From Pochonia chlamydosporia 170 (lineage: Eukaryota > Ascomycota > Sordariomycetes > Hypocreales > Clavicipitaceae): a stretch of 64,000 bases of DNA. This document shows, piece by piece, positions 47,757 to 60,066 of the stretch (position 1 is its first letter; every line of letters starts with the position of its first letter). The notes under the pieces were generated by a model. The model ran no database searches and had not been told where the DNA came from. It saw nothing but the letters and a program-made list of their open reading frames with translations. The stretch covers positions 3,410,001-3,474,000 of the forward strand of contig NC_035793.1 of the NCBI RefSeq assembly GCF_001653235.2, written 5' to 3'. The translations under genes were made by a program, and so were the position numbers.

Positions 47757-50700
47757 TTAGCTCCGCCAACCAGCCCCAGTACCGTCTTGTAATTATGCGA
47801 GATTAGGTGGCCCAGGTGCTATTGATGTTGGCAGGCTTTCGTTGGGCTAGGAATTCCTGGTCGTAAGATCACTATTCCGGGTCAGATACGCGGAATTCCA
47901 ACAGAGACAGGAACAAAAGGGGATATGGAGCAAAGTTGCATTGTTCTACAGAGGAAAGGGTGAGTGGGTGGCCCGGACGATCTGCATTGAGTCAAGTACA
48001 TCGTCGAGCCTTCCTCAAGAGCGATCTCCCAACTTGCACCAATTACCAAGTGGGCAGGCGTACGGCGCAGCCAGGCAGAAGGCAGGTGCGATGTGGTTTC
48101 GAGCTCTCAGCAACCACCATTGTCTCTCCAGGTCCAGAAGCAAGCAGCCCAAGTGACAAGCCTACTGTACAATTCATTTCGATAACTTGCCAAAGTTCAC
48201 AGGTTACTGTAAAGCCGCTGCACATAGTGTACAATCATACGGTACTACAGGCCACATAATTTCTCTGGTCAACTGGTCTAATTCTCCAGCTTTCTGGCGT
48301 TGAAGCACGTAACAGGAGGAGCACCGTGTATGCACTGACAGCCTAAACTCACTTGAAGGCGCCTGATAAGTCAACAAGGTGGGGCATGGGCGATGGTACC
48401 ACACGGATACTAGGCATGAGGTTTCCTGCACCTGCCAGTTCCATGTATTCACAAAGTCTTCTCGAGTATAGTTTAGTCTCAAGGTTCAACGGGCTGCAAT
48501 GCTGGTGCGTCACACTTCTAAAGTTCTCAGATTCCAAACTTCAGCCTGCTCTGCTCTGGACAAGCTCCCGCAGCTTGACTTTGGCGATTCCATTCTTCCT
48601 CACATGCAAAGTATGCACCGAGAAAACTAAAACCAGATCGCAGCAAGCTCAGCCGTTGCCAAATCCACGCCGCACACGTGACGCGTGCCAAGACCACTAC
48701 CAGCTGTAGGAGAGTCATTGCCAACATGACTCCCAGACGTGACGTCGTGTCCTTGGAAAACGCCACGCACCAAATGCCAGTCGTCTGGGCAGGCAAAATA
48801 CCAATGGGGACTCAACCCTGAAGCTGATTCCTTCTCAGCTTGGAAGGACAATGAAGCTGGAAACAGGGCCTTCAGCGACAATTACAGGAACAGGCCCACC
48901 ACATATTACACACGGAGTGATGCTAATCAAGTTCATGCCCAGACTGTGTCAGGCGGCCAAAAGGTGTGAGGCGCAGGGTCCTCCCTTTCGTTACGGAAGT
49001 CCGGGAGTGTTTAGCCACAAAATGCAAAGACCGCTCGGTGCGATTATCGTAATGCCCGGGGAAACGGACAACTCTGGATATGGGGCCAAAGTCTGAATGA
49101 CGCGGTATCCAGCGTGGGCCTCTCTGGCTTACATTTGTAGATCAGTGTTGGATCCAGCCATGGAACTCGCAGCGTCAATCAACGCCCGCAGTCTGTGTGC
49201 AAGAGCCTGGATGAACAAAGGACGGGTTTATGCCTTCATTCCCCGTATTCCGTACTCCATGACCACTCAGGGACAATCAAGGGTTCCCTGGCACCCGCAA
49301 GCGAGCTACCCTTTCAGAACAGCGGTGACGTCTGGCGAGCCCAGTTGGGTCTGGTGGGATCTCGACTTGCAGGAAGATCTGATATGTTGCGTTATTTATC
49401 CTGGCAAACGAGGCACAACAAACGCGGCAAAAGCGGTGGTCAAAGTCTGAATGTGGAATTGAGGCGGTTTGAGAACCTTGCGGCTATTCCTCTCGTGTGC
49501 TTTGTTTCACGACATTGCAGAACGCAGTGCTGCGCTCGAGACATGGATGAGGCCCTGCACAGATGCCATTTCCCGTCAAAGCTTACTGATGGTATGCATT
49601 GCTGGTGGCATGCAATCTACAGGAACAGAGTAGGTTAATGCTTACTTTCGGCCCTTTCCCCAATCGAGATCCAAAATGCAAATTACTCCATCCACGAGAC
49701 CAGAGGCGAGATTTGTTTATATGCGTTCTTAACTCGTTCCCCAGCCGAGTGCAATGAGCTCGGCAAAATGTGGTATCCCCAGTCTGGACAGGGACATCTG
49801 GAGGGCCAGCTACCCATGATTGTGGCTTCTCTCCTTGATACGCGACGTTCTAGAAAAACCTGGAGCGCAGTTGGCGCAGCACATTTCAAGGATTCTCCAG
49901 TCGTCCGAGAGTGACTATGGGTTGACGACCACGGACTTTGGCATTGGTGCCACATGTTGACTTATTATTTTGACCATCTTCCGCTTTTTTACTTTTTACA
50001 GAACTCAAGCTGGTAGCCATCCAGCACGGGAAAGGCGGATGCCACCATGGACCACTTTTTAACAATAGACCATGAATTTCATTCCACAGATCAAATCAAT
50101 TCGTAAACTTATTTCCGGATTTCCAGGTGTCCCGAGTCAGACCCCTGCAAGTGAAATTGTCACAGAGGTCGGCCAAGTAATTCTGTTGCATTAAACCTTT
50201 CATCGGCTGGTTTACAACGGACGGAAACTTTTGCTCAAACAGTCTCGTGCAACACCTCGTTCATTCGACAACAGGCTCGATCGGGAAGTTCTCTGCGCAC
50301 GTTTGATCGGTTCCGTGAATATGTGGTTGAGATGCTACGCTGTGGCGGCTGCACCACTGTATCAACCAGCGCAATTGGCCCGGTAGATTGTGGTTAGGCG
50401 TGCCCCATCTGCTCCTCGGTATTATTAGAAGTCGAGACAACATTGAACTTGATGGTCAACCGGTCCAAGCTACCTAGATAGCCAGCATTTAGATTGGGCG
50501 GTATTAGATCAATGTTGCTCTACAGTCTGGCCAGCAGCCATTGGTATCAAGAGGCTCACTCCTTGAGTCACTAGACATTTCGCCGATACACGTCAATAAA
50601 CACTCATCTTTCTAATTTATCGATACTGCCGAAGCTGAGGCGACATCCCGTGAGATGGACCTTCAAGTAGCGGAGACGCCCAAGTTCTACACAATGGAAA

Positions 50701-51166
50701 CCCTGCATCGAGACCCATCAATGGAACAAACGGATCCCTTCCAGAGCACAGCATACCGCTGGAATGTCACCAGTGGTCTTACTAGACCCTGACAAGCCTG
50801 ATGAGAAACACAACTGGTCAAGTGGGTTCGTTTGGGTCTTCGGTACCACCGACTGGTGCAGTCTGATGGTCCACCCGGGTCTAAATTCCGGCATCAAGAA
50901 CCGGCTGCTGGCTGCCCAGAATAGAGCCACGCCGAATGCGTTGTAATGCCGCTGGCGGAATTTGATTTATATCGCATTCTACTTAAGCGGTGAAAGACCA
51001 ACAAAGCGGTCGTTACGATACATTCTCATTACAGACCCGGTATTCAGGGTGCGGTGTTACAGTCTGTGGGCGAAAGGTATTTAGCCACATCCAGGCACAT
51101 ATCAACACTTCTCGATATCATGCAGCGACTGTGATATGCCAAACCTTATACTTCCCAGGTACCTAC

Positions 51167-51178
51167 CTACCTAGGTAG
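51167..51178. repeat. CTACCTAGGTAG palindrome beside the tRNA locus
   Basis: A perfect 12-bp palindrome, preceded by further ACCT units (51160-51170), about 195 nt from the tRNA 3' end. Confidence 0.9.
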
Positions 51179-51362
51179 TTGAAACACATTTGACTCCCAT
51201 TGTACGTAAACAGGCTCGAGAAGAAACAACAACTCATTCAATGGACATCAACTAAAGACAGTACCGTGCACCAACTTCACGGTGTACAACGAATAAAATT
51301 GTCACTTTGGAAGCCCAAAAAAAAGAAGAAAATGAATAGGCAGACAGACAGAAGGATACAAT

Positions 51363-51368
51363 AAAAAA
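51363..51368 (-). terminator. RNA polymerase III T-run terminator
   Basis: Six A on the + strand read as TTTTTT on the tRNA strand, four nucleotides past the end of the acceptor stem. This is the expected Pol III termination signal. Confidence 0.75.
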
Positions 51369-51372
51369 GAAA

Positions 51373-51482
51373 CCCAGACCCAGGAATCGAACCTGGAACT
51401 GCGCCCCCCGGAAGGGCCAAGGATGTCCGCTGAGCGGGCTACCTTGGTGTCATCCGCCGTGTTACCATTACACCAGTCCAGG
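51373..51482 (-). tRNA. tRNA locus with a roughly 39-nt insertion; identity uncertain, possibly Arg(CCG)
   Basis: On the minus strand the acceptor arms CCTGGAC and GTCTGGG pair over seven positions with two G-U wobbles. The D arm is GTGT-AATGGTA-ACAC and the T arm CCAGG-TTCGATT-CCTGG. The internal promoter boxes A (TGGTGTAATGG) and B (GGTTCGATTCC) are intact and a T6 terminator follows. The locus is 110 nt instead of about 72, so an insertion of about 39 nt is present, and it can fold as a hairpin on CCAAGG/CCTTGG. The standard intron site (after position 37) gives no good anticodon arm with a U33. A loop TTCCGGG closed by GCCC/GGGC would give anticodon CCG (Arg), but puts the insertion before the anticodon arm. 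A decayed tRNA is also possible. Confidence 0.68.
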
Positions 51483-53883
51483 CTTGTTAGTAATGAGGCC
51501 TTGGTACATGTAAGTACCTAGGTAGGTTATAAACCGTCTGGCTGTCATTCATTTATGACGTCAATCGAACTAACGTCACAAGTCGAAGGACGTGTTAGTT
51601 TGAGTTGCAAAACAGCTCCCAATGGAGAAAATCTTTGGACATCAGGCAAGGTCAGATATTCAGGGTCTTCAGATGGGCTGTGGTCTGTGTTTATATTTTC
51701 CAGGCTGATCCTGACCCGCAAAAAAAATGCCTCATGTGGAAACAGACACTTCGCTTACGAGAGGGTCAACTTGTGTCTCACCTCCCACAACCAGCCAGAG
51801 GCGACCAACATTATCGAGGCACTGAAAATCCACACCAACCAGGGTCTTTACCGTGGCTACAAGCTCTTCCAACCTCTCTCTTGCGCTTGATAATTTCCCA
51901 CGTGCATGTTGCGGACTAGTTGCTTCTACTCTTCTCTATTTGTTTGGGCCCTTCACATCCCGTTCAACCTGCCCTTGGTAGCCAAGATGCTGCTCGAAAT
52001 CGGTACACGAGACTTCTCCCAACGGAGACACCTACTCTGGAACTGTGCATAGCTGCAAGAGGTAGCTCGCTTTGCCAACTGCAGCAACTCCTACTGTTCC
52101 AGCATGGTGACAATGGCATCATTTTTTTTTTTCGGTTTACTCATGTAACATATATCCAGCTTACACAAGTAGACTGGCTTCCTCGTCTCTTCGACCCAAC
52201 GACGACCAACCGATGTCGTGCCCTTCCAAGGGGAACCGAACACCGCAGAACATATTTATGGACAATTAGGACGGCCAACTATCACCAAACACCCTTCGTA
52301 GCCTATAGGAATGACGCAATTCGTTGGGTTGGTATGAATGTCGACAGTAGGCCCATGCATTCCCTACCCTGTAGAGTGACAGACGACGATGTGATAGATT
52401 GTGGCATCAGATGCTTGGTAACTCCTGGAGCCCTTTATCAATTACAACGGACAATGTGCTGAGCTATCAAACATGAATTGACGCCATTGAAGCGTGGTTT
52501 CCGAATATGGAAACGGGACACATAGGCACAATGGGGATCCAAGCCACCAGCATCGAAGCAGAAACCATCTGGTCTGCTTGATTCGACGGCTGCATTGATC
52601 AATTGATGAGTTGGTCCGGCACAGGTCCACCCGCCTTTGTTCATCTCAAACTGCTCAGATCCCGGCTGTGCTGCAGTATGGCATTGACATTTCCATTGAT
52701 GTTTGCAGGGCTGAATATCCTGGCTGAACATGGTCAATTTCCTCTGACAGGCATTGCCATGTAAAAGATGATGAGCAATAGGGACCATACATCAACCTGG
52801 TTGACCTTCATTACCAACAACAGCTCACAGAGATTTGGAAGCACGGATCGTACCGGCATGCACGATTCTCAACTTGGACATAGATCGCATCTTCTCGGGG
52901 AGCAGAAGACGGGGCATGCTTTAGACCTGGAGACAGGTAGTAGGGTCCATGTGTCGCGCATTTCTCGGCGATGGCGCGGTGAGTCAGTTGTGGTCGAGCA
53001 AATGAGCCTGCTGACTTTGCAGACAATTTCATGGTACGGTCAAAGTGGGCGGAAATTTCTCGGCCTCTGCCTGCAACGGGGTTCCTCGGAAGAAACAGGA
53101 CCAGATTGAAATGCCACCCAAATATCGCCTTGTCCGTTCAGTGTATGGTGTGGTGGCCAGTAAAAAAGCGCAGTTGATGATTACACACTTCCGTCACAGC
53201 TGACATCATCCCGGTGTCTACACGCATGAGTAGCTTCGCTACCTAAGAGTGCAAAGGTACCAGACAGGGTCATCAATCGTGTCATGGAATTGAAGGAATC
53301 AATATATAGCCCATTCCGCCTCGATTCATTCTTGGCCCCTTCCCATAATTTACAATACAATCCATTGCATCATCATTACTTCGTACTGACAATATCAATT
53401 CGTGGGTCACTAGCTCACTGCATTGTATCCATTACCATCTGCTGTTTTGCATCTGCTGTTTTGCTGCCACGAGCAAGGATTCGCCGGAAACAGCCCTCCC
53501 AGCCGTCGTACGATTATTCGACAACGCTCACAGCACTCAACCTCGTCTACCCGCCGCTACAAGCCATTCGCACGAATCAATCGACTCGAATTTATTTCGC
53601 CCAATAAATCCGGGACACTTGACACAATTCGCACTGCTCTCTCCCGCCGGTAAAGCCGCAATCCGGAGCGCACCACTTTCACCTTTTTTTCAGCCATTGC
53701 TGCCACAATCCCCGCGGCGATTGAGCTCACATTGACATTTTCCTTGAACCCCCGGAGCTTCGGCAACTCACAGCTCCACCCTCGAACCTCAAAAAGTCAA
53801 ATACATCACTAGCTATAACAACACCACCTCCTCTCCGTCAACTTCACCCAACCAAAAGCACAACTACCAATTCAACCGTCAAA
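51483..53883. other. gene-poor spacer upstream of rcf2
   Basis: No supported gene in 2.4 kb. A TACCTAGGTA palindrome lies at 51515-51524, just upstream of the tRNA. The last 500 nt are C/T- and CA-rich and should contain the rcf2 promoter and leader. Confidence 0.5.
51515..51524. repeat. TACCTAGGTA palindrome
   Basis: A 10-bp core of the same CCTAGG palindrome family, about 30 nt upstream of the tRNA 5' end. Confidence 0.85.
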
Positions 53884-54636
53884 ATGAAAGTCGTCAGCAA
53901 AGAAGAAGAAAAAGCCCACTACAACGTCGTCGTAAAGGGCGGCCTCTATGGCGGCACAGCAGGTCTAGCTCTCGGCATGGGAGGCGTCCTCCTCGCCTCG
54001 CGTCGCTACCCAGCCTTCCGCCAGCTCACACTCCCCTTCCGCGCATTCCTCATCACCTCGACCGCGACCTTTGGCGCCATCGTCAACGCCGAGCGCTTCT
54101 CGACCAACTTCCAGCGCGCAAACGACCCCAGCTACGGGTACAAGGATGCGTCGCAGCGCGCCATCCAGGTCGCGCGGGAGAATGAGTCGGCCTACCAGCG
54201 CTTCATGGAATGGGGCAAGCAGAACCGGTATAGCATCGTGTTTGCCTCATGGCTGGCGAGCATGGCCGTTGCGCTGGCCATTGTCGGCAGGGCCCCGATG
54301 AGCACTTCGCAGAAGTTGGTGCAGGCTCGTGTGTATGCGCAGGGCTTGACGCTGGCGGTGCTGGTGGTGAGCGCTGCGTTTGAGATGAATGATGCGAAGA
54401 AGGGGAGTGGGCGGTGGGAGACGGTCATGGTGCTGGACCCGAATGATCCGGAGCATAAGCACTTGATTGAGAAGAAGATTCACAAGGAGGAGTATGAGGG
54501 TCAGGATTTGTGGATGGGTAAGTTTTACGTGTCCCTCTTTGAGAAGTAGAGAAAAAAAAACTAATGATGGATAGATATGGTTGAGGCTGAGGAGCGACGA
54601 CTCGCCGCGAAAAAGGCCGCTGGTAACAAGGCATAA
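53884..54636 (+). CDS. rcf2: respiratory supercomplex factor 2 (HIG1-domain protein)
   Basis: Exons 53884-54517 and 54575-54636 (57-nt intron, GTAAGT donor, CTAATGATGG branch area) give 231 aa. The start has a good AAAATG context and the N-terminus MKVVSKEEEKAHYNVVVKGG is typical of Rcf2. Two hydrophobic segments at about residues 18-40 (with many glycines) and 48-65 follow, around RRYPAFRQLTLPFRAFL. A HIG1-type pair of helices comes at about 120-175, with WGKQNRYSIVFASWLASMAV. The C-terminus after the intron is short and Ala/Lys-rich. The family acts in the mitochondrial inner membrane, where it associates with cytochrome c oxidase and helps respiratory supercomplexes. Confidence 0.92.
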
Positions 54637-55114
54637 GTTGGTGTTTACTTTCTGCGTCTTGCTCAATTGGGCGTCATATCATAAATCTCCTATTCTACTT
54701 ATTATACTGAACGCTGGAGAGGCAAAATCAAGAAGCACACTGTCATATTAGGGGAGGGAATGGCGTTTTCGGATACTTGATTCAGGGGGCATTTCTCAAA
54801 AGTTGGAATCCTGTCAAGTCTGCATGCATGGTGCATTGTATTTTTAGCGTCATCAACATGTCAATTTGTATAATCTACTTTGAAACCAACTCCATCTTGG
54901 ATGCTCTGTTTGTGATGTTTCGTGAGAAAGCTTGATCGTAGACATTCAAGCAATGCCACTTATCAAGCTGAGACAGACCCTAGGGATCTGGAAGAACAGG
55001 ATACTCGCAGCTGTCAGACTCACTGTATATTCTTACGCAGTGAGGTGAATATTGTTTTCATCTCATGCTCATCTTGTAGCATTCGCCATGTCATACCCAA
55101 CTCCCGCTCAAAAC
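54637..55114. other. convergent spacer between rcf2 and the Kelch gene
   Basis: These 478 nt lie between two stop codons and are probably 3' UTRs. No other feature is visible. Confidence 0.5.
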
Positions 55115-56632
55115 TTAAACTTCAATCGTAAAATGACTAATCTGCGAATAATACGCATGTACCGCCAACTCCAAAATCGTCACATCCCCAAATACCTCGC
55201 TCCCGTCAAAGCCCCCAATCACCAAGAGCCTGCTATCATAAAGCACTGTGCCGTGATATCCCCTCCCACTGGGTGGTTTTCCGTATACTTTCCGCTTGTC
55301 CCACGTCATCGTCACGAGATTAAGCAACAGCACATCGTTGCAGTAATCGTTTCCGTCGTGACCCCCCAGCACAAATAGGTACGAGCCTACGATTGTGGCC
55401 GTGTGCGATAAACGCCTGTATGTGACGGGTATGGAGACTGCCTTCCAGACGTGCGTTTCCACGTCATATACCCAGACGTCGTCGAAACACTCGCCGCCGT
55501 CTGAGCCGCCGAATATAATGAGCTTGCTGCCAACCATATTGGCCGTGTGGTAGCCACGAGCTTTGGGACGGTAGTCCTTGGTTGAGCTGGAGGATGACTT
55601 TTCGGGTCCGGATATGAGTTTCCATGACATTTTGGTGGGATCGCTAACGTCCAGTCTCCATATGTCGTTTAGTGCTCTGACACCATCACCGCCTCCAAAC
55701 ACATAGATGCCATTCTTGTACAGGCATGCAGTGTGGGCTCTTCGCTTTGAAGGGACCTTGTCTCCTACTATGCGAGGTTTTGTCCATCGGAAATTGACGG
55801 TATCTAAAACGTATACATCATTGTAATAGGCCGGGCCGTCGCCACCGCCAAACACTACGAGCTTCTTGCCCACGGCGGTACAGGTCATCGCTCGGAGGGG
55901 CATGGGGATGTCGCCGACCATGTGCGGTACGGACCAGTAGAACGCATCGCCGTCTAGTACGTAAACTGCGTTGAAACATGTTCGTGAGTCGCAGCCTCCA
56001 AAAATGTAGACATTGGACCCAATCAACGTTGTCGTGTGAGCTCGGAGGTTGGAGTGTGGCGACCCAGATACAAACGCCTTGGACCAGTACATGCCCGACG
56101 CCGGGGCAGGCTCAACATCTGGCGCATTTTTGGGATCGGGCAACGGCGGAAAAGGTACGTGTTGCCCTCGCGGAGGTCGAGTAACTCTGGTAGTCTGGCG
56201 AGCTGTGGCAGAGGAAGACAGGGCTTTTCGACTGCTGCCGCCCATGGAAGAATTGGTTCTTGACCCGGACGGCCGCTTTTTCTCCTTTTCTTCATCTTCG
56301 GCGGTGGGCTCGGCAGAGCCATTCGAAACGACAGAGGCTTTGGCTACATATGTGCTCGAGCTGGCATTCGACACTTGAGAGGCGGATTGCGATCGTTGCC
56401 GGATAGCGAGATCGGACGGCTTCCTTCGCTTGTCATTGATGCTCTTGCTTGCGAGGTGACCCGGCGTATGGCTACGCGGTAAGGGAACAGGTTCTTGATC
56501 CGAATCATCTGAGTCGTGGTATATCGCCGTCTGTTGGTTTGGCGAAGCGGTCGAGAGTGCCTTGTTTGATCGAACAGACTTTGTTTTGACTGCCTTGTGA
56601 GGCGACCGCACTGACTTGCCAGTGTCCGCCAT
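55115..56632 (-). CDS. Kelch-repeat protein with disordered N-terminus
   Basis: A single exon encodes 505 aa. Residues 1-175 or so are low-complexity, with many Ser, Lys and Arg. From about 180 to the end, six to seven Kelch repeats form a likely complete beta-propeller: NVYIFGGCDSRTCFNAVYVL, KKLVVFGGGDGPAYYNDVYV, NGIYVFGGGDGVRALNDIWR, SKLIIFGGSDGGECFDDVWV, SYLFVLGGHDGNDYCNDVLL and SRLLVIGGFDGSEVFGDVTI. It resembles Rab9-effector-like Kelch proteins in layout, and in fungi such proteins often scaffold polarity or vesicle traffic, but I cannot name an orthologue. It is divergent from dus3. Confidence 0.92.
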   Translation of the reverse strand: MADTGKSVRSPHKAVKTKSVRSNKALSTASPNQQTAIYHDSDDSDQEPVPLPRSHTPGHLASKSINDKRRKPSDLAIRQRSQSASQVSNASSSTYVAKASVVSNGSAEPTAEDEEKEKKRPSGSRTNSSMGGSSRKALSSSATARQTTRVTRPPRGQHVPFPPLPDPKNAPDVEPAPASGMYWSKAFVSGSPHSNLRAHTTTLIGSNVYIFGGCDSRTCFNAVYVLDGDAFYWSVPHMVGDIPMPLRAMTCTAVGKKLVVFGGGDGPAYYNDVYVLDTVNFRWTKPRIVGDKVPSKRRAHTACLYKNGIYVFGGGDGVRALNDIWRLDVSDPTKMSWKLISGPEKSSSSSTKDYRPKARGYHTANMVGSKLIIFGGSDGGECFDDVWVYDVETHVWKAVSIPVTYRRLSHTATIVGSYLFVLGGHDGNDYCNDVLLLNLVTMTWDKRKVYGKPPSGRGYHGTVLYDSRLLVIGGFDGSEVFGDVTILELAVHAYYSQISHFTIEV

Positions 56633-57638
56633 GGCGTCACCAACCGAAGCTCATTGCCTGCGTCACACAGCGATAAGCAAAGGCCCCTTGCGCGGTAGAG
56701 GCTCGGATTCGACGGGTAGCACGGGCAGAAGCAAAGAATCAGGAATTGGGACAATTTTGTTTATGCGGAAACGACACAATTGCACGCATTGTCGCGATGA
56801 TCAGTCAAGTCAGGTCCCTTGCCACTTTCCTGGGCGGCGGCGCGTCTGAGGGGTAGCAATAGTGCGGTTAAAGCCAGTGCAGTCAATGCACCCAGCCAGG
56901 CCTTCATTGGGCTGACATGGTTCTGATACAAAGCTGTGGCAGTTTGGTGGCAGGAGCAAGCATCAGTCGCACCTGCCGTTCCCCGCGAACCAGGCCTGAC
57001 CCCACCACAAATCCAGTGTCCGGCTGCAGTGAAAAGCTGGCACCTGGGCTGCATGGAACATGATCAAACAGAGGTGTGGTGCCGTTAAAAATATTTTTGT
57101 TAGGTATGAATTACTTCTGCCCTACTAATTGTGTAAATCCAGAGTTCTAATTGTAGTACTTTCCTTCCAATGTATTGATATCAGCGAAATACTACCTCTT
57201 GTTTGGAACACTGAACTCGGAGTGTCGGCTCAAGTGCCACCTACCAACTGCCAACACTGGCAGTCAACTACAAGCCAATTGGCTGCCCGATTTTACTCTG
57301 CACATGTGCATGTCTGGTCTGCTGCGTAGAAATTTTTGCCTCCACCACGATTCACTCAACTTCACAATATACTCAGAAGAAAGATAAAAGTGCCGAAAGG
57401 TCGCCTCATTTTGTATCAAGTTTCTTCCCGACTTCACTTGGAATTGCATTGACCTGAGAAACCGATGTACCGGCGTCTAGAGTGAAACCACCTCCAGCCG
57501 CAAGTCGAGCGTTTGCTTGAAAGTCTCACTTGTCTGCTGTCTTTTGCTCAACAAGATCCAGCCGAGAGAGCAAACGGACAAGCACAATTTGATTTGCAAT
57601 CACACGAATATCCGGACCAGACACCCTCTGCTCCTACG
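56633..57638. promoter_or_regulatory. divergent promoter region, Kelch gene / dus3
   Basis: This 1.0-kb divergent spacer should carry both promoters and leaders. It has an AT-rich patch near 57,086-57,110. An open frame continues upstream of the dus3 ATG to about 57,513 without another ATG, so it is read as leader. Confidence 0.5.
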
Positions 57639-60066
57639 ATGGCTGAGAATACAGAGGCCAGCAAGGCCAGCCAAGAACTACCCCCTGCAACTGAATCTAC
57701 ACACCATGAACCAGATTCTCCTGAGCAACGAGCTGCGAAACGACTTAAGGTGGACGGTCCAGCTGACTCAAAGGATGGCGCAAATTCATCTGAGGTAACT
57801 CACGCGGAGGCGTCTCAAGGCGCCCAGACGAATGGCAACGACGAGACAGCCTCGAAGCCCGCTGCACCAGCAGATCGTCGTTCTGGGGTGGCACCAGTTA
57901 AGAAAGAGTGAGTAATACATGATATGTCTGCTAATGCATTACCTTACTAACGGTGTCTAGATACCTCATTGATGTATCTGCGTTGAAAAGCTCAAACACG
58001 GACATGGTGGATGACGACGCAGCTGAAGGTCGAGTTGACGCAAGGGACAGCAGAGATAGTAGAGACACTAGAGATGGCAGGGACAGCAACGGAGTTGGCA
58101 GAGGGAAAAGGGCCAAAAAGGAGAAGCGAAAGAAGGGTCAGAACACTGAGCGCTCCTTCGGTCGTTTCGGAGACTCAATTCAACTCTGCAACAGCCGGGC
58201 CATGTATCCCGAGTTTTCACCACACCCTTGCAAATTCGGCGACGACTGCCGCATGTCCCATGACCTGCGAAAGTATCTCGAGGAAGGACGTCGTGGGGAT
58301 GTTGAGACTCTTGGAGGTAAATGTCCCGTCTTCGAGGAGTATGGTGTCTGTTTCTCTGGCTGGAAATGCCGATTCGTTAAGAGCCACATGAAGGAGGTTG
58401 AGCACGAGGACGGACGAAAGGAGCTGGTTCTGATCGACAACTCGACCAAGCCAAAATCCAATGGCGAAAATGGAACCGAAACCAATGGCACGAAACCAAC
58501 TCACGTTTCTGGGGTCGATGAGGTAGATGAGCGCCGCCCCGGCATCTACAACAATGTCCCCATGACCACCAAGATTGAACTGAACCGGAAGCGAATCGAA
58601 TTCACCGAGGCAGACAAATACATCAAATGGATGAACGACGAAGCCACTCTCAACAATGAGTTCCACCATCGGCGTAAGGACCAGTCCAACGAAGGCATCG
58701 AGGACCTACGTGCCAAATTTATCGACCCTCCCTTTAAGCCGTCCGAAAAGCGTCGACTGTACTTCGGCCCCGAGACCCCTACCCTCGCACCACTCACCAC
58801 CCAGGGCAACCTCCCATTCCGTCGTCTCTGCGTAGAGCTCGGCTGCGAACTGACCTACTCGGAAATGGCCATGAGCATGCCTCTCCTCCAAGGCACCAAA
58901 GCTGACTGGACGCTCCTCAAGGCCCACGAATCCGAGGTCCAACCACCAGCCTTCAAACCCAGCAGTAACAACTTCGTCTTTGACAATTATGACCACTCTC
59001 GCGATCTGCGATTCGGCGCCCAAATCTCCGGCAACCAGCCATGGGTCGTCACCAAAGCTGCCGATGTCCTCAACCGCTACTGCCCTCACCTCCGGCTCAT
59101 CGACCTCAACTGCGGCTGTCCAATCGACATGGTCTTCAAGTCCGGCGGCGGCTCTGCCCTCCTCGAGTCCCAAGGCAAGCTCGAGCGCATGATTCGCGGC
59201 ATGAACGCCATGTCCGGCGAGATCCCCATCACCGCCAAGATACGAACTGGCGTGAAGTCATCTCGCCCAACTGCACCCACCATCATCTCCAAACTGGCCT
59301 TTGGCTCGCGCGAGCACCGCGAACGTCTCGGTGCCCCTGGATGCGCCGCCATCACCCTCCACGGCCGCAGCCGCGAGCAGCGATACACCAAACGCGCAGA
59401 CTGGAGCTACATTGGCGAGTGTGCCGCCCTCATCAAGACCTACAATGAGCAAAAGGAAGCTCTCACCGATACCGCCGCCGAACCCGACCCCAGCACTCTC
59501 CCCAACTCCAAGGACGGAAGGATATACTTCCTCGGAAATGGCGACTGCTACTCCCACACAGAGTACTTTGAGCACATTTCCAAAGCTCACGTCGACACCG
59601 TCATGATTGGTCGCGGGGCCCTCATCAAGCCCTGGCTCTTTGAAGAGATTCAACAGGGCCAGTACCTCGACAAATCTGCCACCGAGCGTCTCACGTACAT
59701 TGAAAAGTTTGTTCGCTACGGCCTCGATGCTTGGGGATCAGATGAGCTCGGCATCGGATTCACTCGCCGTTTCCTCCTGGAGTGGCTGAGCTTCGCTCAT
59801 CGCTACATACCCGTGGGACTGCTGGAAGTCTTGCCGCCCAGTTTGAATGACCGTCCACCAGCGTATACCGGCAGAAACGAGCTGGAAACACTGATGGCGA
59901 GTGGTAACTACAAGGATTGGATCAAGATTACGTATGTTGCTTCACTTCTTGTTCATAATTTGGACTCACTAACATCATATCCAGGGAAATGTTTTTGGGA
60001 CCCGTTCATCCTGGCTTTGAGTTTCAGCCTAAGCACCGGTCAAATGCTTATGAAGCAGAAGGTTAA
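57639..60066 (+). CDS. dus3: tRNA-dihydrouridine(47) synthase Dus3
   Basis: Exons 57639-57907, 57961-59931 and 59985-60066 (53-nt introns) give 773 aa. I chose the first in-frame ATG. The N-terminus is disordered, with [15 protein letters not shown] repeats. Two CCCH zinc fingers follow: [14 protein letters not shown] and [17 protein letters not shown] with a downstream His. The FMN-binding TIM barrel begins at about [16 protein letters not shown]. The catalytic Cys is in [20 protein letters not shown], the tRNA/FMN-contacting motif is TAKIRTGV, then [20 protein letters not shown] and the phosphate loop [13 protein letters not shown]. The last exon restores the conserved end [20 protein letters not shown]. 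The enzyme reduces U47 in the tRNA variable loop with NADPH. Confidence 0.95.

Larger units (their letters stand above)
46460..51372. other. 4.9-kb gene-poor region upstream of sfp1
   Basis: I find no frame with a recognisable domain or secretion signal. The part next to 46460 is probably the sfp1 promoter and leader. A perfect CTACCTAGGTAG palindrome is at 47745-47756 and another at 51167-51178. Composition is ordinary. Confidence 0.5.

Noticed and set aside
51920..52462. 180-codon open frame in the spacer upstream of rcf2
   Set aside because: It opens with TTG, has no recognisable motif and lies in a region with overlapping frames of similar quality.
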